Numbered from the stretch's first letter, positions 1 through 11,433 are shown. The stretch: 64,000 nt of DNA from Klebsiella oxytoca (GCF_009707385.1 NZ_CP046115.1:3658001-3722000), one strand, 5' to 3'. The notes: generated by a model from the letters alone, not told the origin. Translations and numbers: made by a program.

Positions 1-60
1 AGAACAACGCCGGGTTGGCGTTGCGCTCAGGTTTTGCCTGCATCATGCAGTAACAATCCA
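1..60 (-). promoter_or_regulatory. Ribonucleic antiterminator (RAT) site downstream of bglG
   Basis: Read on the minus strand, about 60 to 29 carries the BglG target: GATTGTTACTGC, a short loop, then GCAGGCAAAACCT. The same core occurs at 982-1011. In the bgl system one RAT precedes bglG and a second lies between bglG and the next operon gene (bglF, EII). The matching terminator half lies beyond the left edge, so the hairpin cannot be completed here. An internal inverted repeat (AACGCC/GGCGTT) is visible at about 4-20. This implies that a PTS permease gene follows off-window. Confidence 0.75.
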
Positions 61-99
61 GTTTTTATGAAGTTGCTAAAAGCCAGGCCCAATAAGCGT

Positions 100-1044
<945 letters not shown>

Positions 1045-1065
1045 TCAATGGGACAAACAGAAAAA

Positions 1066-1081
1066 TGTGATGCAGGTCAGA
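1066..1081 (-). promoter_or_regulatory. Candidate CRP site upstream of bglG
   Basis: TGTGA-N6-TCAGA differs from the CRP consensus at one core base. It lies between the dusC stop codon and the bglG leader, where the bgl promoter must be. CAP dependence is known for E. coli bgl. I could not fix the matching -10 box. Confidence 0.4.
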
Positions 1082-1085
1082 TAGT

Positions 1086-2024
1086 TTAGCTGCGCCAGTC
1101 GTTAATCGTGCGCGCAATGCTCGCCGAGTCCTGCAAAGTGCGTACCGCGCTGAAGAGGTCTGAGGCTTCAAGGTATTCTTTACGCAAGTAGCTCAGCCAC
1201 TGCTTTATACGCGCGACGTGATAAAGGCCGGTATCGCCCTGCTTTTCCAGACGGGTATATTTTTGCAGCAGTTCGACAACCTGTGGCCAGGGCATACGCG
1301 GTTCGTTATATTTTATCACCCGGCTTAAGTTAGGCACGTTCAGCGCGCCGCGGCCAATCATCACCGAGTCGCAGCCGGTCGCCGCCATGCAGGCCTGGGC
1401 GCTTTGCCAATCCCAGATTTCACCGTTGGCCACCACCGGAATGGTCAGGCGCCGACGGATTTCCCCTATCGCCTGCCAGTCGATACGTTCAGCTTTGTAG
1501 CCGTCCTCTTTCGTCCGGCCGTGAACCACCAGTTCGCTGGCCCCCGCCTGCTGGACCGCGTCGGCAATTTCAAACCGCCGCTCGCCGCTGTCCCAACCAA
1601 GACGTACTTTTACCGTCACCGGCAGATGATCCGGTACCGCCTCGCGCATCGCTTTCGCGCCGCGATAGATAAGCTCCGGATCTTTGAGCAGCGTTGCCCC
1701 GCCGCCGCTGCCGTTCACCAGCTTTGACGGGCAGCCGCAGTTAAGATCGACTCCCCAGGAGCCCAGCTCAACCGCGCGGGCGGCATTTTCCGCCAGCCAC
1801 TGCGGATACTGCCCCAGCAGCTGCACGCGCACGCGGGTACCGGACGGCGTCAGGCTATGGTTATGCAGTTCCGGGCACAGTCTGTAGAACGATTTTACCG
1901 GCAGAAGCTGATCCACCACGCGCAAAAATTCGGTGATGCAGAGATCGTAATCATTCACTTCGGTGAGCAGCTCGCGCACCAGCGAATCGAGCACGCCTTC
2001 CATCGGCGCCAGTAGTACACGCAT
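1086..2024 (-). CDS. dusC: tRNA-dihydrouridine(16) synthase DusC
   Basis: A 312-residue FMN-dependent TIM-barrel enzyme reducing U16 of tRNA with [15 protein letters not shown] at the N-terminus carries the flavin-binding PMEG motif. NCGCPSK at about 95-101 contains the catalytic Cys98, and VVHGRT and NGEIWDW are typical. The sequence follows E. coli DusC closely throughout. I start at 2024 (MRVLLAPM) because this is the E. coli N-terminus; an ATG four codons upstream (2036) is also possible. In E. coli the neighbour is yohJ; here the mhb cluster intervenes. Confidence 0.95.
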   Translation of the reverse strand: MRVLLAPMEGVLDSLVRELLTEVNDYDLCITEFLRVVDQLLPVKSFYRLCPELHNHSLTPSGTRVRVQLLGQYPQWLAENAARAVELGSWGVDLNCGCPSKLVNGSGGGATLLKDPELIYRGAKAMREAVPDHLPVTVKVRLGWDSGERRFEIADAVQQAGASELVVHGRTKEDGYKAERIDWQAIGEIRRRLTIPVVANGEIWDWQSAQACMAATGCDSVMIGRGALNVPNLSRVIKYNEPRMPWPQVVELLQKYTRLEKQGDTGLYHVARIKQWLSYLRKEYLEASDLFSAVRTLQDSASIARTINDWRS

Positions 2025-2039
2025 ATTGTTTATCATTGC

Positions 2040-2072
2040 CCGAAAAAAAGAGGCGCTATGGTAGCGCCTCTG
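2040..2072 (-). terminator. Intrinsic terminator after mhbM
   Basis: The inverted repeat GAGGCGCT/AGCGCCTC with a 5-nt loop is followed on the minus strand by a run of seven T. It ends transcription coming from the mhb operon just before dusC. Confidence 0.85.
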
Positions 2073-2099
2073 GATACGGGTTGAAAGGGGTCAATATCG

Positions 2100-2200
2100 G
2101 TTTCCCCGGCGGCGCTTCTGCTTCCCGGTTTACGCTACGCTTAGCCGGGCTACAAGGTCAGCTCTGTCTGCGGGCCAGTAGCCCCCGGGAAATGCACAAC
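2100..2200. repeat. REP-like palindromic intergenic element
   Basis: The 130-bp gap between mhbM and dusC holds GC-rich, imperfectly palindromic sequence (CCCCGGCGGCGCTTCTGCTT..., then TTAGCCGGGCTAC, then GCGGGCC...GCCCCCGGG). This resembles enterobacterial REP/BIME units. The family call is by eye only. Confidence 0.4.
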
Positions 2201-2203
2201 CGC

Positions 2204-3397
2204 TTAACGTGGTTCCAGGCAGTTATCCTCTTTCCAGCCGTACAGCCACTCCATGGCGCGATAAAATTCACTCTGGCTTTTGCCCTTCCACAACAGGTTA
2301 CGCACCTGACGCTCAACCCCGGCTGCGTGATAAACCCGGCCCATTTCACGCGTTGACCAGACGATACGCGCGGTTCGCGGAATACGTACCGATTCATACA
2401 GCGCAAAGGCGCGAGCCGCATCGCCGTCGCACTGCGCCAGCGCTTTACCCAGCGTCACCGCATCTTCCAGCGCCATACAGGCTCCCTGAGCCATATACTG
2501 CGCCACCGGATGGGCAGCGTCGCCGACCAGCGTGATGCGATCGTTGCCCCATTTTTCTACCGGCTCGCGATCGGCGGTAGACCAGCGACGCCAGGAGGTA
2601 GGTTTATCCAGCATCTGCCGTGGACGCGGGTGGATGCCTTTAAAGTAGGAGAGCACCTCTTCTTTACTACCGTCGCGCACGCCCCACTCTTCTTTCTCCC
2701 GGCTATGGAAGGTCACCACCAGGTTGTACTGCTTACCGCCGCGCAGCGGATAATGCACCAGGTGGCAGTGCGGCCCGGCCCACAGCACCGGCGCATTAAT
2801 GCGTAAATCTTCCGGCATATCGGCGGCATCGACTACCGCGCGATAGACCACATGACCGGTTACCCGCGGCGAATCGCCCAGCAGGCTCTGGCGCACCACA
2901 GACTTACCGCCGTCGCAGCCGATCAGAATATCCGCCGTCCAGCTGTTGCCTTTATCATCAAAAACCGTCACGTCATCGGCAGTCTGGCGGATATCCACCA
3001 CCTGCGTCGAAGTGCGATACTCCACGGCCGGGTGGGTCAGCGCCGCTTCCCAGACGGTGCCATGAATGTCCACTCGGTGGATAACGGCATAGGGGCCGCC
3101 AAAATGGTCGCGGAAGGCCTGGCCGGTTTCAATACTGACCACCTCTTCGCCATTCACCGCATCCATCATGGTGATATGATCGGTAAAGACCGCGCGCTGG
3201 CGGGCGACTTCGCCGACGCCGAGGCTGTCCAGCGCCGAGAACGCGTTAGGGCCAAGCTGGATCCCGGCGCCAATTTCGCCGATTTCGTGCGCCTTTTCCA
3301 ACAGCATTACTTTAATGCCCTGGCGCGCCAGAGAAAGCGCCGTTGCTGCCCCGCCAATACCACCGCCGACAATTATTGCTCGCATCACTTTTGCCAT
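2204..3397 (-). CDS. mhbM: 3-hydroxybenzoate 6-monooxygenase
   Basis: A 397-residue class A flavoprotein hydroxylase that converts 3-hydroxybenzoate to gentisate with NADH and O2. The FAD Rossmann motif GGGIGG is at 11-16, the DG motif (GCDGG) at about 160-164, and the second FAD-binding motif GDAAHP at 292-297. The assignment comes from family plus context: it is the last gene of an mhbTDHIM operon with divergent mhbR, as described for Klebsiella pneumoniae M5a1. It lies 8 nt after mhbI and is followed by a strong terminator at 2040-2072. A related salicylate-type hydroxylase would look similar, but gentisate genes alongside favour this substrate. Confidence 0.9.
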   Translation of the reverse strand: MAKVMRAIIVGGGIGGAATALSLARQGIKVMLLEKAHEIGEIGAGIQLGPNAFSALDSLGVGEVARQRAVFTDHITMMDAVNGEEVVSIETGQAFRDHFGGPYAVIHRVDIHGTVWEAALTHPAVEYRTSTQVVDIRQTADDVTVFDDKGNSWTADILIGCDGGKSVVRQSLLGDSPRVTGHVVYRAVVDAADMPEDLRINAPVLWAGPHCHLVHYPLRGGKQYNLVVTFHSREKEEWGVRDGSKEEVLSYFKGIHPRPRQMLDKPTSWRRWSTADREPVEKWGNDRITLVGDAAHPVAQYMAQGACMALEDAVTLGKALAQCDGDAARAFALYESVRIPRTARIVWSTREMGRVYHAAGVERQVRNLLWKGKSQSEFYRAMEWLYGWKEDNCLEPR

Positions 3398-3405
3398 GTT
3401 GCCTC

Positions 3406-4053
3406 CTAAGCCGGTATCTTATCTTGTTGGTTTTCCGGCGCAGCGGCGATAAACGCCGGGAGCCGGGTGCAGGCGTCATAGACCGCCTGACAGCGTGGAT
3501 AGTGGCTGAGATCGCAGCCCATCCTTAAAGCGTTGGCCCACTGCGGTACCAGACAGCAGTCCGCCAGGGTCGGCGCGTCGCCTACGCAAAAGTCGCCGGA
3601 TTTAGCGTGTCGCAGTAGCTGCTCAACGGCGCTAAAACCCTGCTGGATCCAGTGCGCATACCAGCGCTTTTTATCCTCTTCGCTTACCTTCAGCTCGTCG
3701 CCAAGGAAGCGTAAAACGCGCATGTTATTTATTGGATGAATATCGCAGGCGATGGCGTAAACGATCTCCAGTACCCGCATCCGCGCGCTGTCTTCGTGGG
3801 GAAGCAGCAGCGGCTGTGGATAATGCCGGTCCAGCCAGTCGGCAATCGCCAACGACTGACCGAGAGATTCACCGTCATCGGTAATCAACGTCGGGACCAG
3901 GCCAACCGGATTCAGCCTCCGGTATTCCAGCTCGTTCTGTTGACCGATGCGGATATTGACGCCCACGCTCTGGTAGTCGATGCCCTTCAGCGCCAGCGCA
4001 ATCCGCACGCGGTAGGACGCTGAGCTATTGAAAAAACTGTACAGCTTCATCAT
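3406..4053 (-). CDS. mhbI: Maleylpyruvate isomerase (GST zeta-like)
   Basis: A 215-residue glutathione S-transferase-fold protein. The zeta-class signature SSASYRVRIAL is at 10-20, and the helical C-terminal domain contains DIHPINNMRVL. It isomerises maleylpyruvate to fumarylpyruvate using glutathione. It sits between mhbH (5-nt gap) and mhbM (8-nt gap), the step expected from pathway order. The alternative, maleylacetoacetate isomerase of tyrosine catabolism, has the same fold, but the gentisate neighbours decide. Two consecutive ATG codons begin the ORF, so the start may be one codon later. Confidence 0.9.
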   Translation of the reverse strand: MMKLYSFFNSSASYRVRIALALKGIDYQSVGVNIRIGQQNELEYRRLNPVGLVPTLITDDGESLGQSLAIADWLDRHYPQPLLLPHEDSARMRVLEIVYAIACDIHPINNMRVLRFLGDELKVSEEDKKRWYAHWIQQGFSAVEQLLRHAKSGDFCVGDAPTLADCCLVPQWANALRMGCDLSHYPRCQAVYDACTRLPAFIAAAPENQQDKIPA

Positions 4054-4058
4054 TCACC

Positions 4059-4757
4059 TCACACCACGCGTACGGCGATTGGCGTCAGTCCATCTACGTT
4101 GCCGGTGATGACATCGCCTTTTACCACCGCGCCGACGCCTTCTGGAGTACCGGTAAAAATCAGGTCACCGGGCTGCAGCTCAAAGAAGCCGGAAAGATAG
4201 CTGATAGTTTCGTTAACCGACCAGATCAGATGGCGGATATCGCTGCGCTGATGATCTTCTCCATTCACCTGCAGCCAGATTCCAGCCTGGTTCACGTCCG
4301 CGGTATCCGCTTTGTGCAGCGGCGCAATCGGCGCAGAGAGGTCAAAAGCTTTACCGATTTCCCACGGACGGCCCATCTGGCGCATCTCCATCTGGCGATC
4401 GCGGCGGGTCATATCCAGACCGGTGGCATAGCCCCAGATATATTCATGGGCCTGCTCCAGAGGAATATCGCTTCCCCGTTTACCAATCGCTACCACCAGC
4501 TCAATTTCATAGTGATAGTTATCGGTTTGCGTCGGATACGGTAGATCCAGCGTCTCTCCCGCGGAGACGGGTACCACCGCATCGGCAGGCTTGCAGAAGA
4601 AGAACGGCGGTTCACGATCCGGGTCAAAGCCCATTTCACGAGCGTGGGCGGCGTAGTTGCGACCGACGCAGTAAACGCGACGCACCGGGAACTGCTCATC
4701 GCTGCCAACAACCGGAACGCTAATCGGGGCCTGGGGCGCAAAAACATACTGAGTCAT
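4059..4757 (-). CDS. mhbH: Fumarylpyruvate hydrolase (FAH family)
   Basis: A 232-residue fumarylacetoacetate-hydrolase-fold enzyme that cleaves fumarylpyruvate to fumarate and pyruvate, the last step of the gentisate pathway. Visible motifs are FFFCKP at about 52-57, the acidic metal ligands Glu84 and Glu86 (YEIELV) and Asp115, and FTGTPEGVG near the C-terminus. It lies 24 nt downstream of mhbD in the same operon. The family also includes acylpyruvases with broad substrates; context gives the specific name. Confidence 0.9.
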   Translation of the reverse strand: MTQYVFAPQAPISVPVVGSDEQFPVRRVYCVGRNYAAHAREMGFDPDREPPFFFCKPADAVVPVSAGETLDLPYPTQTDNYHYEIELVVAIGKRGSDIPLEQAHEYIWGYATGLDMTRRDRQMEMRQMGRPWEIGKAFDLSAPIAPLHKADTADVNQAGIWLQVNGEDHQRSDIRHLIWSVNETISYLSGFFELQPGDLIFTGTPEGVGAVVKGDVITGNVDGLTPIAVRVV

Positions 4758-4781
4758 GATTCAATTCCTTATTCTTAACTT

Positions 4782-5819
4782 TTAATAACGCGCTTCGCGG
4801 AACAGACCGAGTGCTTCCTGCACCGGACGGTCCGAAAAGCTGAATAACACGGTATCTTCGGCAGAGTTAAAAGAGACGGCGTGCCAGGTCGGCACGACGA
4901 AGATATCTTTTGCCTGGAAGGAGAAGGTTTGTTCGCCGATAGTCACCTGGCCGCTACCTTCAACCACGTGATAGATAGTGCTGTCGGTGGTTTTCGCCGC
5001 GCGTGAGGTAAACCCTTTCGGCAACAGCTGCAGGAAGGCGCCCATCGACGGCATCGGATAGCCGCCGGTAACCGGGTTGACATAGCGCATTTTGTAGCCA
5101 TCCCACTCGTCGGCATCGCCCAGACGCGTCAACTCGTGTAACGCTTCGCGGCTACGGTCATAGCGATAGTTAAAGATGGGCGAAGAGTTACCGACCTGAT
5201 GACGCAGCGGCAGCATATTGGCGGCGTAGCGCGGCAGATAATCCCCCTCTTTGCGGGTTACCGGCTGCTGATCTTCCGGATAATCTTCAGCGAAGCCGCA
5301 GCCCAGATAGTTCACCAGCGGCAGATCGAGGCCATCCACCCAGACAACCGGCTCATTGCCCTGGTTGCCGTGGTCGTGCCAGCGCCACTGCGGCGTCAGA
5401 ATAAAGTCACCGGCCCGCATTTGCGTGCGTTCGCCGTCAACGGCGGTAAACGCCCCTTCACCTTCAACCACAAAGCGCAGCGCAGACTGGTTATGGCGGT
5501 GGCTTGGCGCCACTTCGCCTGGCATGATCAGCTGTAATCCGGCATACAGCGAGGAAGTAATCGATGACTGTCCGCGCAGCGCTGGGTTCTCCAGCACCAG
5601 CACGCGGCGTATAGCCTCTTTCGCGCCAATCAGCTCACCGCTTTTCAGCAGCAGCGGACGAATCTCCTGATAATTCCAGTAGGCCGGAGCGCAGGTAGGG
5701 TTCGGCGTTTTCGGTACCAGATGGTGCAGCGATTCCCAAAGCGGCGTCAGGTTCTGCCCGGAAATATGCTGATAGTAATTCTGACGATCTTTGTTGATTT
5801 CCTTGGAAGATTGGGACAT
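4782..5819 (-). CDS. mhbD: Gentisate 1,2-dioxygenase
   Basis: A 345-residue bicupin dioxygenase that opens the gentisate ring between C1 and C2 to give maleylpyruvate. The N-terminal cupin has [12 protein letters not shown] with iron ligands His107 and His109, and a third histidine in the WRWHDHGN segment (148/150). The second cupin (about 245-335) lacks the full ligand set, as is usual. Length matches the family (about 345). It is 11 nt downstream of mhbT and opens the catabolic part of the operon. Confidence 0.93.
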   Translation of the reverse strand: MSQSSKEINKDRQNYYQHISGQNLTPLWESLHHLVPKTPNPTCAPAYWNYQEIRPLLLKSGELIGAKEAIRRVLVLENPALRGQSSITSSLYAGLQLIMPGEVAPSHRHNQSALRFVVEGEGAFTAVDGERTQMRAGDFILTPQWRWHDHGNQGNEPVVWVDGLDLPLVNYLGCGFAEDYPEDQQPVTRKEGDYLPRYAANMLPLRHQVGNSSPIFNYRYDRSREALHELTRLGDADEWDGYKMRYVNPVTGGYPMPSMGAFLQLLPKGFTSRAAKTTDSTIYHVVEGSGQVTIGEQTFSFQAKDIFVVPTWHAVSFNSAEDTVLFSFSDRPVQEALGLFREARY

Positions 5820-5830
5820 GAGCGTTCTCC

Positions 5831-7189
5831 TTATTTATTCACGATGCCCGCAGAAGGCAAAGCGGCAGGTACAGATGTTGGGTTGCGGACGGCAAGCGTC
5901 AGCAGGACAAGCATCACGGCGCTAACGACGGCCGGTACTGCGATAACAAAAAACAGGGTGTCAAAAGAGAAATTCATCGCCATCATCACGCCGCCGGAGA
6001 GCGAGCCGACGATGGCTCCGCAGCGGCCGACCGCATTTGACCAGCTCACACCGGTCGCACGGCTTTGCGTGGGATACAGGGTGGCGGTTAAGGCATTAAG
6101 CCCAACCTGCGAACCGCTGATGCCAATCCCGGTGCCGAAAATCGCCAGCGCCATCAGCCACAGACCGTTCTCACTCAGGCCAATCATGACGATACAGACC
6201 GAACCCAGGGCGTAGCTCAGCGCCAGCACCCGGAAAGGGTTGAAACGGTCCATCAATACGCCGAGCAGCAGCGCGCCAAAGGTACCGCCAATCTGGAAGG
6301 CTGCGGTCACCCACGAAGCATGCTGTAAATCAATCCCACGGTGGTTAAGCAGCGTCGGCATCCAGCTGGAGAGGAGATAGATAATCAGCAGGCTCATAAA
6401 GAACACGACCCATAACATCAAGGTGATGGGCAGCTGACGCCCGACAAACAGCTGACGGATGCTGCCTTTCCCGGTTGCGGCTGGCTCATCAAGCCAGAAA
6501 TGGGTATCGGTATAGGTTTCGCCGGTTATCGCGCCAACGTTTTTGGCAATCACCTCTTGCGGGAGCTGACGACGGATCTGCCAGCGCGGAGATTCGGGAA
6601 GCAGCGGTATCAGCGCCACCGCCAGCATCAGCGGTAACACGCCGCCCAGCACCAGAATACCGGGCCAGCCAATCAGCGGCACCAGCTGTGCGCTGACCAC
6701 GCCGCCTAACGCCGAGCCGAGGGTGAATCCACAGAACATCAGGGTCACCAGAGCTCCGCGCCGCCGGGCAGGCAGATATTCCGAAGTCATCGTAATGGTG
6801 TTAGGCATCGCGCCTCCGAGGCCGAGGCCGGTCAGAAAGCGCAGGAACACCAACATTTGCAGATCGGGCGCAAACGCCGAAAGCAGGCTGAACAGGCCAA
6901 ACAGGGCGACGCAGAACTCAATCACCCGTTTACGGCCAAAGCGGTCGGAGAGCGGCCCGCAGAGCAGCGCCCCGGCGGTTAAGCCCAGCAATCCTGCGCC
7001 AAATAGCGGTGCGAGGTCACCGGCGGTTAACTGCCAGTGGTTACGAATATCCGGGGCGATAAAACCGATTGCCGCTGTATCGAAACCATCGAGCATGACC
7101 ACCAGGAAACAGCAGATAATCACGCGCCATTGACGGGCACCAACTGGTGCGGCATTGAGTAGCTTTTGTAGTTCAAGTCGTTGAGTCAT
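5831..7189 (-). CDS. mhbT: MFS 3-hydroxybenzoate transporter
   Basis: A 452-residue, 12-segment major facilitator of the aromatic acid:H+ symporter family. The diagnostic DGFD is at 34-37 in helix 1, and the loop 2-3 motif SDRFGRKR is at 81-88. The first gene of the mhbTDHIM operon; it imports 3-hydroxybenzoate, as shown for the K. pneumoniae homologue. It is divergent from mhbR with about 126 bp between the start codons. Confidence 0.9.
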   Translation of the reverse strand: MTQRLELQKLLNAAPVGARQWRVIICCFLVVMLDGFDTAAIGFIAPDIRNHWQLTAGDLAPLFGAGLLGLTAGALLCGPLSDRFGRKRVIEFCVALFGLFSLLSAFAPDLQMLVFLRFLTGLGLGGAMPNTITMTSEYLPARRRGALVTLMFCGFTLGSALGGVVSAQLVPLIGWPGILVLGGVLPLMLAVALIPLLPESPRWQIRRQLPQEVIAKNVGAITGETYTDTHFWLDEPAATGKGSIRQLFVGRQLPITLMLWVVFFMSLLIIYLLSSWMPTLLNHRGIDLQHASWVTAAFQIGGTFGALLLGVLMDRFNPFRVLALSYALGSVCIVMIGLSENGLWLMALAIFGTGIGISGSQVGLNALTATLYPTQSRATGVSWSNAVGRCGAIVGSLSGGVMMAMNFSFDTLFFVIAVPAVVSAVMLVLLTLAVRNPTSVPAALPSAGIVNK

Positions 7190-7315
7190 AGTTATGCCTC
7201 AGAGCAGGTAGGGGTAGATGTTGTATTTATTTCTTTTATGTTGCGATTTTGTAACTCTGGCAATGAAATGTACAATGGTATTTCGGGCGCTGACATAACC
7301 TGGAGGTTATACCTA
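7190..7315. promoter_or_regulatory. Divergent mhbT/mhbR control region
   Basis: This is the only space for both promoters. It contains an imperfect dyad GTT-N10-AAC at 7240-7255 that fits the loose LysR-type T-N11-A pattern. MhbR is expected to bind here and activate mhbT with a pathway intermediate. A Shine-Dalgarno sequence (TGGAGG, 7301-7306) precedes the mhbR ATG. The exact operator is uncertain. Confidence 0.5.
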
Positions 7316-8233
7316 ATGGCAGACTGGACGCAGAAACTGAAGCTGCATCATTTACAAATGCTGGTCGCGCTGGGGGAGCAAGGCAATCTCACGCAGGTTG
7401 CTAAAATGATGAATATCACTCAGCCCGCGCTTTCCAAATGGCTAAGCCAGTTCGAAGACGAAGTCGGCATGATTTTGTTCGAACGCCACAGCAAAGGCCT
7501 GCGCCCCACTGAAGGTGGCAAACTGCTGCTTCAGCACGCCCAGCGGCTAATCAACGATATGTCGCGTTCGCAGTATGAAATTGAGCGCTTCAAACAGGGT
7601 GGACAGGTGGGAAGCCTGATGATCGGCTGTTCGCCGGTAGCGACCGACTGCGTCTCGCAGGCGATCCTCGATCTGCTCAATGAGATGCCCACCCTGCACC
7701 TTAATATCGAAGAGAAAGTGATGACGCCGCTGCTCAACGACCTCCTTGCCGGAGTGGTTGATGTCGTTGTTGGCCGAGTCGGCGGCCGGGCGCTGGAGCT
7801 GCCGCTGAGCTATCGGGTTCTTTACACCGAACCGGTGTGCTTTGTCGCCCGCACCGATCACCCGCTGGCGCAAAGATCGCAATTAAGCTGGGCCGATCTC
7901 GCCCCCTGGCGCTGGATTGTCTGGCCCACCGGCACGCCGATTCGTTTGAGCATCGACAACGCGCTGGTCGATAACGGCGTGATGCTGCCGGAGAACACCA
8001 TCGAGTCGGCATCGATGAACGTAACCAGTAACCTGCTGCAGAGCAGCGATATGGTTTCGATTCTCTCATTGCGCCTGGCGCAGCGCTACGCGGCCCAGCG
8101 CCAGCTGGCGATACTTAATTTGCCGCGTATAGAACAAAAAGGTAGCGTTGGGGTGTTCTGGCGAAAAAGCGAAGTGCCGTCGCTGGCGCTGAGCCGGTTT
8201 CTCCACTGCCTGTCCCTGCAATCGTCGGTCTGA
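7316..8233 (+). CDS. mhbR: LysR-type regulator of the mhb operon
   Basis: A 305-residue LysR-type activator. The N-terminal winged HTH (NLTQVAKMMNITQPALSKWL, then FERHSKGLRPT) is followed by a periplasmic-binding-protein-like effector domain from about residue 90. I chose the ATG at 7316, preceded by TGGAGG, over the upstream in-frame ATG at 7181, because a longer protein would overlap mhbT and carry a 45-residue tail foreign to the family. Transcribed divergently from the operon it controls. In K. pneumoniae the orthologue activates the mhb genes. Confidence 0.9.
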   Translation: MADWTQKLKLHHLQMLVALGEQGNLTQVAKMMNITQPALSKWLSQFEDEVGMILFERHSKGLRPTEGGKLLLQHAQRLINDMSRSQYEIERFKQGGQVGSLMIGCSPVATDCVSQAILDLLNEMPTLHLNIEEKVMTPLLNDLLAGVVDVVVGRVGGRALELPLSYRVLYTEPVCFVARTDHPLAQRSQLSWADLAPWRWIVWPTGTPIRLSIDNALVDNGVMLPENTIESASMNVTSNLLQSSDMVSILSLRLAQRYAAQRQLAILNLPRIEQKGSVGVFWRKSEVPSLALSRFLHCLSLQSSV

Positions 8234-8354
8234 TTGCCGGACGATTTGCCGTTCCCGGTCTCTATCGCAGGTATGCGCAGAATTCATGATGTGATCGGTA
8301 GCACATTTTTGGCTTTAATTGTATGATGAATGTGGTTCATCAAGGGTTATTACC

Positions 8355-8753
8355 ATGAATAAATCACTGATTATTGTCTGGCAGTATCTGCGCGCTTTCG
8401 TGCTGATCTACGCCTGCTTATATGCGGGCATTTTTATCTCTTCGCTTCTGCCCATTGCTATTCCCGGCAGCATTATCGGCATGCTGATTTTGTTCTTTCT
8501 GCTGGCGCTGCAGATCATGCCTCCACAGTGGGTTAACCCCGGATGCAGCATCCTGATTCGCTATATGGCGCTGCTGTTTGTCCCTATCGGCGTGGGCGTC
8601 ATGCAGTATTGGGATTTACTGCGCGCGCAGTTTGGCCCGGTAGTGGTGTCCTGCGCGATAAGCACGCTGGTAGTCTTTTTAGTGGTCAGCTGGAGCTCAC
8701 ATCTGGTTCACGGTGAGCGCAAAGTGGTTGGGCAAAAAGGAAGTGAAAAATGA
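8355..8753 (+). CDS. yohJ: CidA/LrgA-family inner-membrane protein YohJ
   Basis: A 132-residue membrane protein of the LrgA/CidA (UPF0299) family with four predicted helices; the IPGSIIGM motif is diagnostic. The start at 8355 gives the same N-terminus as E. coli YohJ (M-K-x-L-x-IIWQYLRAF); the ORF continues 12 codons upstream without support. It overlaps yohK by 4 nt (ATGA), so the two are translationally coupled. Family members are holin-like; in E. coli, yohJK is linked to membrane integrity and possibly to transport of small organic acids, but the substrate is not certain. Confidence 0.92.
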   Translation: MNKSLIIVWQYLRAFVLIYACLYAGIFISSLLPIAIPGSIIGMLILFFLLALQIMPPQWVNPGCSILIRYMALLFVPIGVGVMQYWDLLRAQFGPVVVSCAISTLVVFLVVSWSSHLVHGERKVVGQKGSEK

Positions 8754-9445
8754 TCCATGAAATCTGGTGGTCGCTGCCGTTAACCCTTGCCGTCTTTTTC
8801 CTTGCCCGCCGGCTTGCGGCACGGTTTAAATTTCCCCTGCTCAACCCGCTGCTGGTGGCGATGGTGGTGCTCATTCCTTTTCTGCTGATGACCGGTATCT
8901 CCTACGAGCGCTATTTCCTCGGCAGTAAAATTCTCAACGATCTGCTGCAGCCTGCGGTAGTGGCGTTAGCGTTTCCTTTGTATGAGCAGCTGCACCAGAT
9001 CCGCGCCCGCTGGAAATCAATTATCACCATCTGCTTTATTGGCAGCGTGGTAGCCATGGTGACCGGCACTACCGTAGCCTTACTGATGGGAGCGACCCCG
9101 CAGATCGCCGCCTCCATATTGCCAAAATCGGTCACTACGCCGATAGCGATGGCGGTAAGCAGCAGTATTGGCGGTATTCCGGCAATCAGCGCGGTCTGCG
9201 TTATTTTCGTCGGTATTCTCGGGGCGGTCTTCGGCCATACTTTGCTGAATCTGATGCGTATACATACTAAAGCCTCGCGCGGACTATCGATGGGTACCGC
9301 ATCGCACGCTCTGGGAACCGCCCGCTGCGCTGAGCTCGACTATCAGGAAGGCGCCTTCAGCTCGCTGGCGTTAGTTCTTTGCGGGATTATTACCTCGCTG
9401 GTCGCGCCGTTTTTATTTCCGCTGATTCTGGCAATGGTTGGATAA
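8750..9445 (+). CDS. yohK: CidB/LrgB-family inner-membrane protein YohK
   Basis: A 231-residue polytopic membrane protein of the LrgB/CidB family, partner of YohJ. Signature stretches include [10 protein letters not shown], followed by the SSIGGIPAI region, and SHALGTARC, near residues 120-190. It overlaps yohJ by 4 nt and ends within 2 bp of the first CRP site of the cdd promoter. The molecular function is not firmly established. Confidence 0.92.
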   Translation: MIHEIWWSLPLTLAVFFLARRLAARFKFPLLNPLLVAMVVLIPFLLMTGISYERYFLGSKILNDLLQPAVVALAFPLYEQLHQIRARWKSIITICFIGSVVAMVTGTTVALLMGATPQIAASILPKSVTTPIAMAVSSSIGGIPAISAVCVIFVGILGAVFGHTLLNLMRIHTKASRGLSMGTASHALGTARCAELDYQEGAFSSLALVLCGIITSLVAPFLFPLILAMVG

Positions 9446-9540
9446 AGTGATTTAAATCACATTTTTTAATGCAACAATAATAAGTTGCATCAACAGTGAG
9501 ATATTTATCACATATAAGGGTTATCTCTACCCGTACACTA
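9445..9540 (+). promoter_or_regulatory. cdd promoter with two CRP sites flanking a CytR operator
   Basis: CRP site 1 is GTGA-N6-TCAC at 9447-9460. CRP site 2 is GTGAG-N6-ATCACA at 9496-9512. Between them lies a perfect inverted octamer pair, ATGCAAC (9469-9475) and GTTGCAT (9484-9490), matching the CytR recognition octamer. A -10 candidate TACACT is at 9534-9539. This is the known CRP-CytR-CRP layout of the E. coli cdd promoter: CRP activates and CytR represses cooperatively until cytidine induces. Confidence 0.85.
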
Positions 9541-9571
9541 GATTTCCATTACATTGTTATGAGGCAACGCC

Positions 9572-10456
9572 ATGCACCCACGTTTTGAAGCTGTTCTCCC
9601 CCAACTGGCGGCTGACCTGCAAACAGCCATCGCTCCGATGCTGGCCGACCCGCACTTCCCGGCCCTGCTCAATGCAGATCGGGTCGCGGTGCTGCAAAGC
9701 GTGACGGGGCTGGATGAAGACGCACTGGCTTTTGCTTTGCTGCCGCTGGCAGCGGCCTGCGCGCGGGCCGATCTTTCCCACTTCAACGTCGGCGCGATTG
9801 CTCGCGGCATCAGCGGTACCTGGTACTTCGGCGGCAATATGGAATTCCTCGGCGCGACCATGCAGCAAACCGTGCATGCCGAACAAAGCGCCATCAGCCA
9901 CGCCTGGCTGCGCGGTGAAAAATCCCTGCGAGCGATTACGGTTAACTACACCCCCTGCGGCCACTGCCGTCAGTTTATGAACGAACTCAACAGCGGGCTG
10001 GCGCTGCGCATCCACCTCCCCGGTCGCGAGGCGCATTCCCTGCAGCACTATCTGCCGGACGCTTTCGGCCCGAAAGATCTGGAAATTAAAACGCTGCTGA
10101 TGGACGAGCAGGATCACGGTTTTCCGCTCAGCGGCGACGCCCTGTCTCAGGCGGCGATTCAGGCTGCTAACCGTTGCCATATGCCTTACAGCAACTCACC
10201 GTCAGGCGTTGCGCTGGAGCTGAAAGACGGTACCATTTTCACCGGTAGCTATGCTGAAAACGCCGCCTTTAATCCAACGCTACCACCGCTGCAGGGCGCG
10301 CTGAATCTGCTAAGCCTCAACGGCTACGATTATCCGGATATTCAGCGCGCTATTCTTGCCGAGAAGGCCGATGCGACGCTTATTCAGTGGGACGCCACCG
10401 CGGCGACGCTCAAGGCGCTGGGCTGCCATAATATCGACCGCGTACTGCTAGGTTAG
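9572..10456 (+). CDS. cdd: Cytidine deaminase
   Basis: A 294-residue dimeric cytidine deaminase converting cytidine and deoxycytidine to uridine forms. The zinc site is intact in the N-terminal catalytic domain: His102 and catalytic Glu104 (HAEQ), Cys129 and Cys132 (PCGHC). The C-terminal half is the degenerate second CDA domain typical of the long enterobacterial form. Preceded by a CRP/CytR promoter; followed by a GC-rich hairpin at 10466-10483. With rihB and nupX further along, it supports pyrimidine nucleoside salvage. Confidence 0.97.
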   Translation: MHPRFEAVLPQLAADLQTAIAPMLADPHFPALLNADRVAVLQSVTGLDEDALAFALLPLAAACARADLSHFNVGAIARGISGTWYFGGNMEFLGATMQQTVHAEQSAISHAWLRGEKSLRAITVNYTPCGHCRQFMNELNSGLALRIHLPGREAHSLQHYLPDAFGPKDLEIKTLLMDEQDHGFPLSGDALSQAAIQAANRCHMPYSNSPSGVALELKDGTIFTGSYAENAAFNPTLPPLQGALNLLSLNGYDYPDIQRAILAEKADATLIQWDATAATLKALGCHNIDRVLLG

Positions 10457-10463
10457 TCACATT

Positions 10464-10486
10464 TTGCGGGCCAAACGGCCCGCGCT
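10464..10486 (+). terminator. Hairpin after cdd
   Basis: GCGGGCC-AAAC-GGCCCGC at 10466-10483 is a perfect 7-bp stem with a 4-nt loop, placed 10 nt after the cdd stop. There is no good T-run, so it may act as a 3' stabiliser or a Rho-assisted end rather than a classical terminator. Confidence 0.5.
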
Positions 10487-10549
10487 GTTGAAAATCCCCG
10501 CAATTAAACGACGGTTTCTTGCGCTTGCCCGACGGGTAAAGTAGCCTGA

Positions 10550-11300
<751 letters not shown>

Positions 11301-11387
11301 GAAAACGGCATTGGGTACAATCTGATAGCGATAATTCGCTGGCGGAGCGGTGTATGACGTTTATCTTTTGAGGTCAGACAGATAAAC

Positions 11388-11428
11388 CAAAGCCCGGCGC
11401 ACATCGCGTGGCGCCGGGCTTTTTTTCA
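11388..11428 (+). terminator. Bidirectional terminator between sanA and mglC
   Basis: AAGCCCGGCGC and GCGCCGGGCTT flank a short loop. A run of seven T follows on the plus strand and a weaker T stretch on the minus strand. It can end both sanA (plus) and mglBAC (minus) transcripts. Confidence 0.85.
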
Positions 11429-11433
11429 CAAAA

